Part shown: positions 1 through 12,343 of the stretch, piece after piece | Position numbering within the stretch: position 1 is the stretch's first letter | Layout of the letters: each line of letters starts with the position of its first letter | Origin: Lindgomyces ingoldianus | Taxonomy: Eukaryota > Ascomycota > Dothideomycetes > Pleosporales > Lindgomycetaceae | Direction of reading: 5' to 3' | Assembly (NCBI RefSeq): GCF_010093535.1 | Contig: NW_022985194.1 | Span: 563,638-627,637, forward strand | Length of the DNA: 64,000 nt | Position numbers and translations under genes: made by a program | The notes under the pieces: generated by a model | What the model saw: only the letters and a program-made list of their open reading frames with translations | Told to the model about the DNA's origin: nothing | The model's database searches: none

Positions 1-2255
1 TGCGAGTATCAGCAAAATGTGAGGTTAGAATAGCCTTTGGGTAGTCTACGTTAGGAACCGGATGAGGGAAGAGCGATCCAGCTATCCTCGATTCGACCTT
101 CAACCTTCTGCCCACCTCGGCCTATCTTTCGCACACTCGGAACTGAAAGATTTTTGGAATGCTCCTAACGTGCTTCTTTCTTTTATCTCGATCAACTGCC
201 GTACCCGATTTGCTTCCGACGAAAAGCTGTCTCGCATATGGTTGTTCCCCTTGTGAGACATGTGGATTCGTGGAGACACTGGGAGGATCAAATTGTGGGG
301 AGGCTAGGGATGGTGGGGAAGTCAACTGAAGTCGAATGACGGTCTGAAAAGCGTGTCGCGGCGCTCGGTCCGATGAATTGAGTTCCCGCCAACCAACACT
401 CCCCTCTTCAGTTGTTTTCGAAGACTTCTGCCCTACTTTTCCAGAGCAGCCAACGCTGTTGACTACCAAAGGCCTCTTCCAGAGCACCCCACAGTAGAAT
501 TTATTCTCCATTTCCACCATACCAATGTTCCTGGGAAACCGTGCTCTGTAATGGGTTGCTTCCAGTCCTGAAACCTGAGGATGCATTCAGGACTAAATCG
601 CGCCGACTTTGGGCCTTAAACATCCTGATAATCGAGGGTGCCCCACTTCGAAGTCTCCAACGTGCGTGGCATTTCTGCAGGGCTTGGGTGGGATGATGTC
701 GCGTGCAAGGCTGGAATTTGTGGCGTAGGCTAGATCCCTTCAGGAATCGTTACCTGGAACGTCAATCGACAGCTTGACATTCCTCCGTTCTTCAAATGAA
801 ATCACATTTCCGAATACAGCTCTCCTTTTAGCGGTCTGCGTTTCTATATGAATCGAATGGGCAACCGGACGCAGACGAAGATTCGTAATGGGGCACAATC
901 GTCAGCCTTGTCTCCAATGTGCCTTGGTACCCTAACGTATAGAGAGACCCTCCCTTACCGAGGTGTACGATCCTATCTCAAGCGTTGAGGGAAATATTCA
1001 AGCCTGAATCTACTGCGAGAGCTCTTCAAGATGCGCTAATCGGAGGTCTACTCAGTCTTCGATCGCTCCGCTGGTGTTCCCTTTGCCATCCGTTTCCCAT
1101 CACCTTGAAATGTATGGATGCTGCTGGGGAAATTGTCGTTGGGAAATTCGATCCACCAAACGATGCGCCATGCATCGTAAAAATACTTCCAGCGCTTTCA
1201 AGGGATGCAGGCTGAGATTATCTTGAAGAGAAGCGGGAGGGTTTACATCTCACGAAAGCGATGAGGAAGAGAGAAAACAGTGCCGAAGTATAAACTGTCG
1301 TCACGATCTCAAGAGCATCCAGGGGCTTATATTTCCAATAGGAGGTACCCGGCCAAAGTCATTTACAGGCGTTAACTCGATTTTGGAGTGGTGCTGGTGG
1401 ACCGAGATCTACCGAGACAATAATTGCATCTGCATTCCCAGGTCTAAGATATCCGCAATCCCTTTTTAAATAATTGCCAGTATAGTTAACACCATACCGA
1501 CTTTACCGGGAGATAGCGCTTTCCTCGCTTCAAGCTACGTGTAGAGGCCGCCGATCAAGGTGAGGGAGCGATGATCTCTATCGACGAATTTTCTCTTGGA
1601 CAGGCTATCCCCGAATTCAAGACGCCACGTCTATCACGAAAAACCTAGGGTTTCCCTATTAAGGGTTGGTAGATACCGCGTCGGATAAGAGGATACCTCA
1701 ATCAGAACGGTCCAATTGGGAATGGCGGATCTTATCAACAAGTCGGCTGCATTAAAATTGTTGTCGCTGCTAGTATAGATGATACACATGGTTTGCCGGC
1801 GCAGAGAGCAAAATCTTTGTGTATAGGAAGCCACGCACAAAGCCAATTTTAGGTAGTCACGATCTTGTTTCGACCGGAACAAAATTTCTCATATCCTTTA
1901 AAACCATGAAGTGGGCAAGTTCTCGGTAGACTTATCAGGAATCCAAACTTTCGAAGCGTCGTCTCTTATTTACGGATACTCAGGTCGTGCTTGTTTGCAA
2001 ATCATTAACTTACGAAATTCTGCCTTGGTTGCCCGATACGACTCCAGAGCCCTCTACGAACCATGAGCGCGATCCGGATGGTTAGCTTTCACTCCTCTAC
2101 ATAGAAGGCGCTTACATCTAGCAATCTCTGACTTATGAATAAGATACCCCGCATGCCTTCAGGGGGATTCTGAATCACTTCCATAGCGTTTTGGACCTAC
2201 TAGGGAATCGTTCAGTGTGTCCAACCGTTAGTTACGGAGCCTTTTGGAGGTTGTA
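1..2255. other. Unique DNA without a recognisable gene
   Basis: Ordinary base composition. Open frames here are short (at most 154 codons, 122-586 minus) and none shows a domain, motif, signal peptide or intron structure that I recognise. It may be intergenic DNA or an old gene relic. Confidence 0.5.
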
Positions 2256-2539
2256 TAGTACAGTTACGGAAGAGTCGGCTGTTACTAACTAACTGTACGG
2301 GAGAGATGACGTCGGTGTACGGTTCGGATACAGTAACTGAAGTATTATGAAGTAATTGCGCTAAAGCTAAAGACTATACCTAATTAGGAAGTTATAATAC
2401 CCCTTATAAGATCTACAGTTGTTAATCTTACTAGTAACAGCAATGTTATGTAACTAATTCCTCTATTATTAACGCTAATAGTTAATTCCTCCTTATTATA
2501 ATAGTCTTCTTAGCCTATAAGAAGCACTGCTCGCACTCA
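2256..2539. other. AT-rich edge of a RIP-mutated repeat
   Basis: Composition shifts abruptly to TA-rich, stop-rich sequence and runs into an assembly gap. Past the gap (from 3450) composition is normal again, so the gap probably hides most of a transposon. No LTR or TIR could be paired. Confidence 0.5.
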
Positions 2540-3449
2540 NNNNNNNNNNNNNNNNNNNNNNNNNNNNNNNNNNNNNNNNNNNNNNNNNNNNNNNNNNNNN
2601 NNNNNNNNNNNNNNNNNNNNNNNNNNNNNNNNNNNNNNNNNNNNNNNNNNNNNNNNNNNNNNNNNNNNNNNNNNNNNNNNNNNNNNNNNNNNNNNNNNNN
2701 NNNNNNNNNNNNNNNNNNNNNNNNNNNNNNNNNNNNNNNNNNNNNNNNNNNNNNNNNNNNNNNNNNNNNNNNNNNNNNNNNNNNNNNNNNNNNNNNNNNN
2801 NNNNNNNNNNNNNNNNNNNNNNNNNNNNNNNNNNNNNNNNNNNNNNNNNNNNNNNNNNNNNNNNNNNNNNNNNNNNNNNNNNNNNNNNNNNNNNNNNNNN
2901 NNNNNNNNNNNNNNNNNNNNNNNNNNNNNNNNNNNNNNNNNNNNNNNNNNNNNNNNNNNNNNNNNNNNNNNNNNNNNNNNNNNNNNNNNNNNNNNNNNNN
3001 NNNNNNNNNNNNNNNNNNNNNNNNNNNNNNNNNNNNNNNNNNNNNNNNNNNNNNNNNNNNNNNNNNNNNNNNNNNNNNNNNNNNNNNNNNNNNNNNNNNN
3101 NNNNNNNNNNNNNNNNNNNNNNNNNNNNNNNNNNNNNNNNNNNNNNNNNNNNNNNNNNNNNNNNNNNNNNNNNNNNNNNNNNNNNNNNNNNNNNNNNNNN
3201 NNNNNNNNNNNNNNNNNNNNNNNNNNNNNNNNNNNNNNNNNNNNNNNNNNNNNNNNNNNNNNNNNNNNNNNNNNNNNNNNNNNNNNNNNNNNNNNNNNNN
3301 NNNNNNNNNNNNNNNNNNNNNNNNNNNNNNNNNNNNNNNNNNNNNNNNNNNNNNNNNNNNNNNNNNNNNNNNNNNNNNNNNNNNNNNNNNNNNNNNNNNN
3401 NNNNNNNNNNNNNNNNNNNNNNNNNNNNNNNNNNNNNNNNNNNNNNNNN
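2540..3449. other. Assembly gap (910 N)
   Basis: Run of N. Any open frame spanning it is an artefact. Confidence 1.
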
Positions 3450-3637
3450 AAGTATGATGCCACATGGCCACTACGGTAGCCAATGCTTTGAATAAACCAT
3501 CCAATATCAGATAAGAAAAAGTGTCCATCCGAACCCGACAAACCGACAATATTTCCCCTTAGAGAACGGCGGAAGTATATCTAGTATCTAGAAACGCACC
3601 AACGACCAGCTCTCTAGAATTGTTGATCAAAAGAGCC

Positions 3638-3657
3638 CAGCGTTCCCAACCGTACGT
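3638..3657 (+). repeat. Left TIR of the hAT element
   Basis: Reads CAGCGTTCCCAACCGTACGT, the reverse complement of the right end at 6681-6700. Preceded directly by target duplication AAAGAGCC. Confidence 0.9.
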
Positions 3658-5911
3658 ACTACGACTCGTAGATACGTGAACGTAGCAGTCACGTGAGCCG
3701 TTGAAACGTAGGAGGAGTGTGAGCCGTAACGTACGTAGGAGCCAGCTCCCATTACGGACCGTAATACGTCTTAGAGAGACAATATTTCCTAGTAATATAA
3801 GGTCTTATTAGATAGCTATAAGGACGCGTTAAAAAGGTGTTTAAAGTTATATTTTTAGAGTAATAATTAGGTAAAAACTTTGTAGTTTGTATAATAATTA
3901 AGGAGCTAGTAAAAAAGAGGATTAAGGCATAAAATCTTATAATTTTAGTTAAGAATTATAATTACTTATAAACTTACTTATTATAAGCTAGATATCTTAG
4001 TTTTTTTAGTGTAGCAGGTGTACAGCCTTATTTTAAGAATTCTTTTAAGCTAGCTTTTTCTACTAAACTAGAGTTACTTATTACACTAGTTCTTATTAAC
4101 TTACCTAATTAAAGTTCTTATTATTAGAGTCCTTAGTCTTTTTTTATAATAGCATGCTATTTAATAGTCTTTTAGCCTTTATAAAAAAGTACCTAGACAA
4201 CTTTACTTTTAATAATAAAGTATTATTTACTATTAAGTAAAATAATGTTTAGATAAGAAATAAAAAGTTAAGGCTAAAAAAGCTTAAATACTAGGTAAAG
4301 CATAAAAGCTAATTATATAGTAATTATTAGTTATTCTAGATATAGCTTTATAAAGCTAATTTAGTGTATAACAACAAAAAAGACGCCTCTAGGATAAAGT
4401 TATAGCTCTACAGAAGGTGCTACACTAAAGGCAATTATAAAAAGGTAAAAAAAGTTAATAGTTACACTTATATTATCTACTACCTTAAGAAAAAGCACTA
4501 GATAGACATTAGTAGAAAAAGTAAAAGCGCTTTTTTACTTAATAAGCTAAAAAAATTTTTAAGTCTATTTAAAGCAGCTTATAAAGTTACAGGCTTATTA
4601 TATATTATCTTTTATAGTGTTTAGTAGAAAGAAGCTTTATAAGTAGTAGTTATTAACTAAGTAATACTTTATAATATTTTTTTTTATACAGCATTATTAG
4701 CAAAACTTTAGAGCATTATTACTTAAAATAAAGCTAATCTTCTTACTACTCTTTTAGTGTCTAACACTACATATTTGTCTTACATATAGCAGGGATATAC
4801 ATAGCAGAAGCAGGAGATTTAAATAATGCTAAAAATAGCTTAAAGTAAAATTATATTAAGTGTTAATATATAGACTTCTCTAAACTACCTCTTCTTTCTA
4901 GGTATTATATTACACTTTATTAGTAGGTATACTTTAGCTTATTAGTTTAGTGTCTTAGCATTCTTTATTAAACTAAACACTAACTAATAATACTGCGTAG
5001 ATGTTAACTACTAACACTATAACATTCTAATTAGCTTTTACAACCTATATAGTATCTATACTAGAGCAAATTAAGTGCTAGAGATTATTAAAGTTATTAA
5101 CAACTTTAAAATTATATTAAAATTATATTATTTAGTAGCTAATAATGTATTAAATAATAATAATAAGACTATTTTTACTTTTACCTAACATCTTAATATG
5201 CCCCTTACCTCTAAGTACTATATACGCTGCGCTGGCTATATAATCTAGCTAGTAGTAAAAGCAGTTATCTATAGTAAAAAAATAAGTGCTTTTAAAGTAA
5301 AGCTTACTTAAGTAGCTTTTTAGAAATAATTTAACCTCTATTACTACTATAAAGTTATTAGAAAACTTTATAATTTTATAAACATAGTGCTAGCATTATA
5401 TAAATAATAAAAGGCTTTTATAACTTTTTAAGCTACTTTTAATAACAACAACTCTTTCTAAAGCTTTAGGACGCTTAATTTTATATAAGACAGTAGTGTA
5501 CACTAGCATAGTATTTATCTTATGCTTTTTTACTGTTTTAAGCTTAAGGACACTATTACTAAGTTTATACATAAGTAAAGAAGCACTAATAATAACTTTA
5601 TAAACTTTACTATCTTTAGTAACTTTACTCTTACTAAGGTTATTACTAAGAATAAATAAAAAAAAGTTAATTACTTTTATAAGTTTTTTAAAGTTTTTTA
5701 CTTTATAATAAAACGCTTTAAGAGTAATAGCTTCTATAGCTCTTTTTAGATGTCTATTATTAACCTACAACACCTTTATACTAAGCTTCTATGTATAGGC
5801 AATAAACTTAAAAGTAAGAGTAATAATTACTACCTTAAATCTAGTATAGCATTTAGCATAGAGAAGTTACTTACATACTAAAAAAAGTTTATTATTAAGC
5901 TACTTATATTT

Positions 5912-6075
5912 TATTACTATATAGTAATAATTTTAAACTCTTAACTTTATCTTATTTAGTTTAAAGACTACTAAAGAAAGCACTTTATATAGCATAAAAA
6001 AGCTAAGGCTTTAATAAAAGCTATTTTTTAAAAGTATATTAATGTAAAGGCTAAAGCTAAAGCTAATAATAATAA
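5912..6075 (+). pseudogene. hAT transposase relic
   Basis: One plus-strand frame reads YYYIVIILNS*LYLI*FKDY and then a lysine-rich stretch, with stops where Trp or Gln codons would sit. This resembles the conserved hAT segment in which an Ala-Ala-Val-Leu-Leu-His/Asn-Pro run is followed by W-x-W/F-x-x-x-W. The stop positions fit C-to-T and G-to-A changes from CAA, CAG or TGG. The rest of the transposase, including the hATC dimerisation region, is too eroded to assign by eye. Confidence 0.6.
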
Positions 6076-6680
6076 CATTACTTAAAAGCCTACACAACAT
6101 AAGTTACCTAGTAGTAACTATTATAATAAGAGCTTTAAAAGAACTTTTTTTGTTAACATAAGCCTCCTTACTAGCAGCTGCTTATATAAAAAGTAGTAGA
6201 AAATAACAGAGTTGCAGCAGTACTATAATAGCTACTATAAAGACGTTACTATAGCTAATAATAACAGCCTTTTATTTACTAACCCTTTTACTTAGTAAAA
6301 ACAAGTTAGACAACTTTTTTACTTTATACTATATAAAATTACTTTTAACTTCTTATCTATCTTTTTTATAAGCTATAATTATAAGAGGTTTTTTTTTAGA
6401 AGTAAAAAAACTATTACTTATAATAGAAATAAGCTTTCTAGCTTAATAATTAAGGCTTTTTAACTGTAAAAAAACTAGCTCTAGCAAGGTTATATTTATA
6501 GTAAAATAAGGGACTTAGTAGACTGTATACACTATAATGTCTTACAAGCTGTTAAAACATAGGAGGATTGTAAGCTGTAACAGTTACGCCCTATAAGTAG
6601 ATTTAAATTCTCCCTTTACATTAAAACGTACTAACAAACTAAGAAGTTACAGCCTAAAAAACGGCGAGTTGAAACGTATT

Positions 6681-6700
6681 ACGTACGGTTGGGAACGCTG
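6681..6700 (-). repeat. Right TIR of the hAT element
   Basis: Reverse complement of the left TIR, followed directly by AAAGAGCC. Confidence 0.9.
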
Positions 6701-6708
6701 AAAGAGCC

Positions 6709-7995
6709 TCCACAGTGCGTTGCAAGGCCACTTTCTCGGGGTTTGGCAGCTACCTCAGTGATACGTGCAATTGGGGTTGAGACTGGTTTTAACTTAGAGC
6801 GTATAGGGCTGGCAATAGAGAAGCTCACGATTCGATGAGAGTTAATATCCAGGGAACTGAGGAATTTTTCATTCCAGGAGATGCTGTTCTGATAATATTT
6901 GACTCGGGGTACCGATTCAGCCGGCTACGCAACCTGGACCGCCCCCGGAAATGGCCTGATCCGCTTTCATAATACATACTCATCCAAGTAACAGATCGAA
7001 TGGAGTCTCATTCTGCTAGACTGGCAATTTGTCTTTAAATTCTCGCAAATGCTGCACAACTTCCCGCCAACGCGCATCCCATCACCGGAGTATCTTATTC
7101 CATCTTGAAAAGGTTCTATTTTGCCTACGTCATATCAAATACCCTGCCACTTTTGTCGGGTAGTAAATTAAAAGAGTGCCGCGCCGCTTACCGACACCTA
7201 GATTTTGGAGAACCCGAATTCCGATTTTGCTTCCCGCTTTTAAACATCTCCTCAAAAAGCCCCCACGAATCTCAGGCTTATATTTACTTGTCAGCGTTAA
7301 ATTATTCTTTATTGCTCAGGAACTGTCTGCTGCTGCGAGATCGAAGCCCGGTAAAGGTTGATTGCGCTACCTTTTAATACGGTAGGATCCTGTGGTGCCT
7401 CGCAGGGAGAAAGAAACCGCAATTAGCTTTTTACAGCCATCGGGGAGATAATGGGAAGCAAACCGAATGGGGACCTAAGCGTAGTGTGACCAGCCAGCTG
7501 CCTTTATGGCTCACTACCTACGTACTACACTTCACCTCGACATCTCGACAATCTCTGCACAACACTTCATTGCCCTACTATCCATACATGTTCCCTCTTA
7601 TCCACGCCAAAAAAAATGGACATTAAGTCCGCAGGAATATTCTAACCGATATATTCTGTCTTACGGGAGCTTTGCAGTCCTCTAACCCCCACCTTCACCA
7701 AATTTGCGACATGAAAATACCAGGATTCTTCATCTTGCCTTCCGACTTAGGGTTTTCCCCGCTTAATATATTTGGGCAAGTCCCGAATTTCCTGCCGGAG
7801 GCTGAATAGCATCAAAAACTCCTCAGTGTAAAGAGCAGTTATATCAAGACATTATGGGAGTTCGTGCGTAGTACCTAAGTCTGTGGGAATGAAGAGGTAT
7901 ATAGCTGGCCAGGAATTCGACAAGTAATTTTTGACCAAGAGTCTAACCTTTCGCCCAGATTTGGCTTCATATTTTTGCACGATACGGCCGCAGTC
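6709..7995. other. Intergenic DNA between the hAT element and the esterase
   Basis: Ordinary composition with no recognised coding sequence. The 90-codon frame at 7105-7377 has no identifiable motif. The 3' part should contain the esterase promoter; no clear TATA box could be singled out. Confidence 0.45.
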
Positions 7996-8947
7996 ATGCA
8001 TGCTTTTAATATACTCGTGGGAGCGTTGGCGGCTTTCTGCTCCGTTGTATCTGCTGGAAAAACACAAACAATATCGAACTGGGGAGACAATCCATCATCG
8101 CTTCCATCATTCCTTCTCTACACGCCAGATAAGATTGCCGATAAGCCAGCCATTATCCTTGGAGTGAGTACTAAGCAAAGTTTCCAGCATTCATTCCACT
8201 GAAACGAGAGACTAGCTTCATCCATGCGGCGGAACCGGATCGCAGTATCAGTCCATGACACCCCTTCCTTCATATGCAGACAAACTCGGCTTCGTTCTTC
8301 TGTTTCCGACCTCAAAATCCCAGTCTGGAATGAATTGCTGGGACGCACACTCTGCTAAATCTCTGAAGCACGACGGTGGCGGGGACTCCCAAGGTCTCGC
8401 ATCGATGGTGAAATGGGCTTTGAAGGCCTACAATGGCGATCCGAGCAAAGTCTTCGTGGTCGGCGGCTCATCGGGCGCCATGGAATCTAACGTTCTCGCT
8501 GCCACCTATCCCGATGTCTTCGCCGGAGCGGCCTCGTACTCTGGTGTCCCAGCTGCATGCTGGTCCGGCTCTCCAATGTCCACCCCAGCATCCTCCGATC
8601 TGAGCTGCCCGTTGGGCAAGAAGGCATCTACATACACACAGCAACAGTGGGTCGATCTCGCAAAGGGCTGCTATCCCGGGTACAACGGGACATACCCCAA
8701 GATTATGATTGTACATGGAACAGAAGATACGGCCGTCACAATCAACAACTTAAAGGCGCAGCTGGATCAATGGAGCGGGGTCCTAGGTTTGAGCTTGGCG
8801 AGGAATTCATCGAATGACCCGATTAAGAATTGGAAGAAAATTACTTACGGAGATGGTACGAAGTTGGTAGGTTATGAGGTTCAGGGTGGGGGTCATATTC
8901 CGACGTTCCAAGGCGATGCTACGTTGAGGTTCTTTGGTTTGATGTAA
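7996..8947 (+). CDS. Secreted CE1-family esterase (acetylxylan/feruloyl esterase type)
   Basis: Two exons, 7996-8163 and 8216-8947, are joined across a 52-base GTGAGT...TAG intron and give 299 residues, the usual size for this family. Residues 1-20 form a hydrophobic signal peptide ending SVVSA. The intron falls before the HPCGGTGSQYQ oxyanion-region segment that is typical of the family. The nucleophile motif is GGSSGAM with Ser141. Asp227 in IVHGTEDTA and His283 in GGGHIPT complete a Ser-Asp-His triad. NCWD and the DGGGDSQGLASMV segment also match fungal PHB-depolymerase-like esterases of CE1. The protein is expected to be secreted and to remove acetyl or feruloyl groups from xylan; which substrate cannot be decided here. 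There is no carbohydrate-binding module. The gene is intact and not RIP-mutated. The start was chosen because it gives a proper signal peptide. Confidence 0.93.
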
Positions 8948-9846
8948 GATGTAATGGATATTCGGAACTGGACCTCGGTAGCTTTGGCTGGTCTGGGAGA
9001 ATAGTGCATCACTTCCGCATTATATTTTAGGGTGGACTTGCATTAGAGCTTTGATACTTGTTTCTCGTTTAAAGATCTAGCTTCCTTAAATTAGTGGTTA
9101 AAATCACGGAAACAGGATACTCAACCTAGTAGTAGCTGTCCGGGAACAGCACCTTCATGCACTGCCCACGGCCATTCACTTGTGCCCTATGTATGGCATT
9201 CCGAAACTCGATGTCTGTTGGGGGTTCTTAACCCAACCCCGCACGTAATCAATCGATTGGGTTAATCTTAAAAAGGAAGTTAATCAACGGAATTTACTCT
9301 CTTACAGCCAATGACAGGTTTTCCTTGCATAACATCCAATCCAAAACAACGATAAAAGCTGCAGGTCAGTTCGTGAGGGGAAATCGCACGGCGTTTCGCG
9401 GAGTCGAGTATCACAGTTTTGCTGCGAACTGATACTTGGCCTTTTCCTAGTCCCCGATAGACCGAGAGATACCACCCCTGTACCACCTAACACCTCCGTG
9501 CCTTGGACCAATGTCTTTGTCAAACGTCTCGTTCTTACCAATTTTAATCTTACATTCTCGTTGGGTCGATTGTCAAGTACAACTCTAGACATTGACCTTT
9601 TTCAGATAGGGTTGCTGCACTTGAGATGCGGACACAAAGGGGATTACCTCAACGTATCTTCTAATAACCTACCAAGGCACGTTGACGGACGCGCCGAGGA
9701 TTTTATAAAGATATAGTAAGGGCTGTTAAGCATGAGGGTGGACTTCTTTCTTCAATCTGCAGTTTGATTTGTTTGATTTCCGCTGGAATTACCTTCCCTT
9801 CACCCAAATAAATACCCCCTAGCTTAGGGAATACTTCTGACCTACA
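8948..9846. other. Intergenic DNA between esterase and reductase
   Basis: Normal composition. Overlapping short frames on both strands (9280-9716) show no motif. It should hold the esterase terminator and the reductase promoter; neither is recognisable with confidence. Confidence 0.45.
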
Positions 9847-10943
9847 ATGAGCTCTTCCATTGCAACAACAGACCGTGCTATTTCACCAGGCTCGCTGGTT
9901 CTTGTCACTGGTGCGAATGGATTCATTGCAAGCCACATCTGCAAACAACTACTCGAGAACGGTTATAAGGTCCGCAGCCTATCCTCCTTTTCATCTTCCG
10001 TCTTCTCTTTCCAAAACACCGTTTCGCTAACCTCATTTCAGGTCCGGGCACAGTCCGCGACATCAATCGAACTTCATGGCCAGTCCCCTTCTTTAACTCC
10101 CGATATGGAGAAGGCTCAATTGAACTGATCTCTGTGCCGGACATGGCTGCCGACAGCGCCTTTGACAATGCTGTAAAAGGATGCGCAGGGGTAATCCACA
10201 CCGCAACTCCCGTGATGCAAATACAAGACCCCAACGTCGCAATCCCTACAGTCATCAACGGGACCGTCAATGCACTAAGAGCCGCTGCCAGAGAGCCCAG
10301 TGTAAAGCGCGTAGTTCTCACATCCTCCTCCACCGCAGCTGCAAGCCCGCAACCAAACAAAATCTTCACCATCGACCCCTCCACTTGGAATGGGGAAGCG
10401 GTTAAAGCTGCCTGGGCGCCTCCACCCTACCTAGGCGTCCAACGAAAACTAGACGTCTATTACGCCTCGAAAACTCAAGGCGAGCAAGCTGCGTGGAAAT
10501 TCATGGAGGACGAGAATCCAGACTTCGTGCTCAACTGCATTCTTCCGAATATGAATATCGGCGAGATTTTGTCCATCGAGCACCAAGGCTACCCGAGCAC
10601 TATGTCCTGGATCAAAGCGCTTTGGGGAGGCTTTAACGGTGAGGGCGAGAAGGACTTGGAAGATAACCCACCGCAATACTATGTCAATGTTGATGATAAT
10701 GCGGTGGTGCATGTTGCAGCCCTAGTTTTTGGGGATGTGAAGAGAGAGAGGTTGTTTACGTTTGCGGAACCCTATAGTTGGAATGATCTACTGGCAATTT
10801 TTAGGAGGCTCTATCCGGAGAGGGAGTTTATGGATGATATTGAAGGCCTGGGTGTGGATAAGAGTGTTGTAGCGAATGAAAGGGCACAAGAATTGTTGAA
10901 GAGATTGAAGGGGAGTGGGTGGGATTCTTTGGAAATAGTGTGA
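9847..10943 (+). CDS. Extended-SDR NAD(P)H-dependent aldehyde/ketone reductase, probably frameshifted
   Basis: Exon 1 encodes 41 residues with the Rossmann motif TGANGFIASHI (residues 21-31). The second exon carries the catalytic serine region VLTSSSTAA and the YxxxK pair in YYASKTQGE (Tyr codon at 10458). This is the dihydroflavonol-reductase/GRE2-like group, cytosolic enzymes that reduce aldehydes or ketones. The obvious intron 9970-10041 (GT..CTAAC..CAG) joins the exons one base out of frame. One extra G in the GGG at 10046 would restore the family consensus KVRGTVRD. A different in-frame GT-AG intron (9962-10041) exists but deletes the second Rossmann strand. Near the C-terminus the frame ends SGWDSLEIV, while the neighbouring frame continues SVRFLTDKLAAEE to a stop at 10978, again one base short. 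Both look like single-base deletions or sequencing errors. Confidence 0.85.
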
Positions 10944-10978
10944 GGTTCTTGACTGATAAGCTGGCCGCAGAAGAGTGA

Positions 10979-12343
10979 GTTTGGGTAAGTGTTCGGATTC
11001 GACGGGTGGAAGGTAGCCGACCTACAGGTACTCACGTACGGTCGGTTGCAATATGTTACCGCTGAGCGTACTATATTAAATAGTCTATAACGTGTTTTAT
11101 ATGAGAGCGCCGCACTGAAGTGAGCGCCGCAGTACCTACGGCAGACGATAAGCGGGTGAGGGGACAAAACTCAACCAAGAATCGCCAAAACGCTAAAACC
11201 ACTCCCGAAAAATTATCGCAGTCGCTTATTAAGCAGCGTATGTTAGCTATAGTAATAAATATTATGTTATATGATAGTAATATATAAATATAAGTAAAAG
11301 ATGTCCTTAATTCTATCTTTAAAAGCCTATATAGACTATATTAGAAGAGTAGCAACTACATACAAAGAGGAAAAAACTACTCTATATAAAAATTGTTACG
11401 TTGCTAAAAGGTTAACCTTCTAGCTAGCACAGCAGAAGGATATATATAGGCGGATAATTATATGCAAAACACCCTATAGCTTAAATAGTAGAACAAGAGA
11501 GAAAACAGATCTAAATATAAGATAGCCTCTACAACACACTCTTCTAGCCTAAGCAGTATAGATGTAAGAGACATATTTAATAAGGTAGCCTTTATAATAG
11601 GCACACCGCCTACATGTTTCTTTACTAAGAATAGAAATTAAACACAGTGTGCTTAGAGATAATACATTTCTATTAGTAAAGTAAGAGTGTAAAAATTCTT
11701 ACGCGCTAACTATTTACACTACGCTACGCAAACTATTACAATATCTCACCTAAGTCTGTCCTTTACAGGTGACCTAGTACTAGTAACGTAGAGTCTGTAA
11801 GGGGAAGGAGGAGAGAGAGGAGAAGTTTAGGGGAAGGGTACTTCTCTAAAGTTAACAGGGTGCGAAGAGTGTACAGTCCTTTGTGCAATCTAGGTAGAAA
11901 GCAGGGCGAGAAAGAGAGGTATAAGAGAGGAAGGGTTAAAGTAAGATAGACTAGGTAGCTTTAGTTCTCTGCAAGAGAATAAAGTACTTAGGCGCGCTTT
12001 AAGTTAAAAGGAATATTAGATATATTACTATATCTAAAGCTGTGCCTTAATAATAAGAATAACTACAGCCCTCTACTAGCTAGTAGAAGGCTTTAACTAT
12101 ATACTAGCCTAAAATTGTTATAATTATAGGTTTTTACTATAATTACTATCTAAAAAAGCAAGTACAGCGATTACATGCTGGATAATAGAAGAAATTATGT
12201 CGAGATGCAACCACTTACGGAGAGCACTATTGAAGCTGTTCGGAGAGTGCATTGGCATGCGAATGGACACTAACTTTCCCCTACCTACATACCCTCATGA
12301 AGTACCTGTCCAAAGTTTGTGGCTGTGTCTGTCAAGCACAGTG
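10979..12343. mobile_element. AT-rich, RIP-altered transposon relic
   Basis: From about 11040 the sequence changes through GC-rich, partly repetitive blocks (GAGCGCCGC twice near 11105-11130) into stop-rich TA-rich DNA lasting to about 12185. It contains a minus-strand copy of a dispersed repeat (11394 to about 11790). No TIR, LTR pair or target duplication could be matched, so the superfamily is unknown. The last 150 bases are normal and lie just past the kelch pseudogene's ancestral stop. Confidence 0.6.
11394..11790 (-). repeat. Dispersed repeat R, copy 1
   Basis: The reverse complement matches the unit found twice in tandem at 18575-19216. The shared landmark is a block ending AGGTTAACCTTTTAGCAA. 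Spelling differs mostly by C/T and G/A changes. This copy extends past the point where the 344-bp unit begins and could be an LTR, but no partner flanks it. Confidence 0.6.

Larger units (their letters stand above)
3638..6700 (+). mobile_element. hAT-superfamily DNA transposon, RIP-inactivated
   Basis: The ends are inverted repeats of about 21 bp beginning CAGCGTTCCCAACCGTACGT. They are flanked on both sides by the 8-bp direct repeat AAAGAGCC (3630-3637 and 6701-6708). An 8-bp target duplication and a CAGNG-type terminus are hallmarks of hAT elements. About 140 bases at the left end and 45 at the right are still GC-rich; the interior is TA-rich and has no long open frame. Near both ends the same short block (GTGAGCCGTTGAAACGTAGG at the left, RIP-altered about 6545-6583) occurs in direct orientation, a possible transposase-binding subterminal repeat. 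Its 3063-bp length would suit an autonomous copy. Confidence 0.88.

Noticed and set aside
122..586. 154-codon minus-strand frame as a gene
   Set aside because: Overlapped by two other frames, low-information composition, and no domain, signal or intron.
2515..3549. Open frames of 334-344 codons on the minus strand
   Set aside because: They consist almost entirely of N from the assembly gap. The same holds for the frames across 28857-29161.
3450..6760. A minus-strand reading frame that stays open for 39 codons across the hAT insertion site when the element is removed (LPNPEKVALQRTVEALL...)
   Set aside because: Too short to exceed chance in this composition. It is followed by a stop and has no motif I recognise. 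Kept only as a hint that the hAT may have hit a gene.
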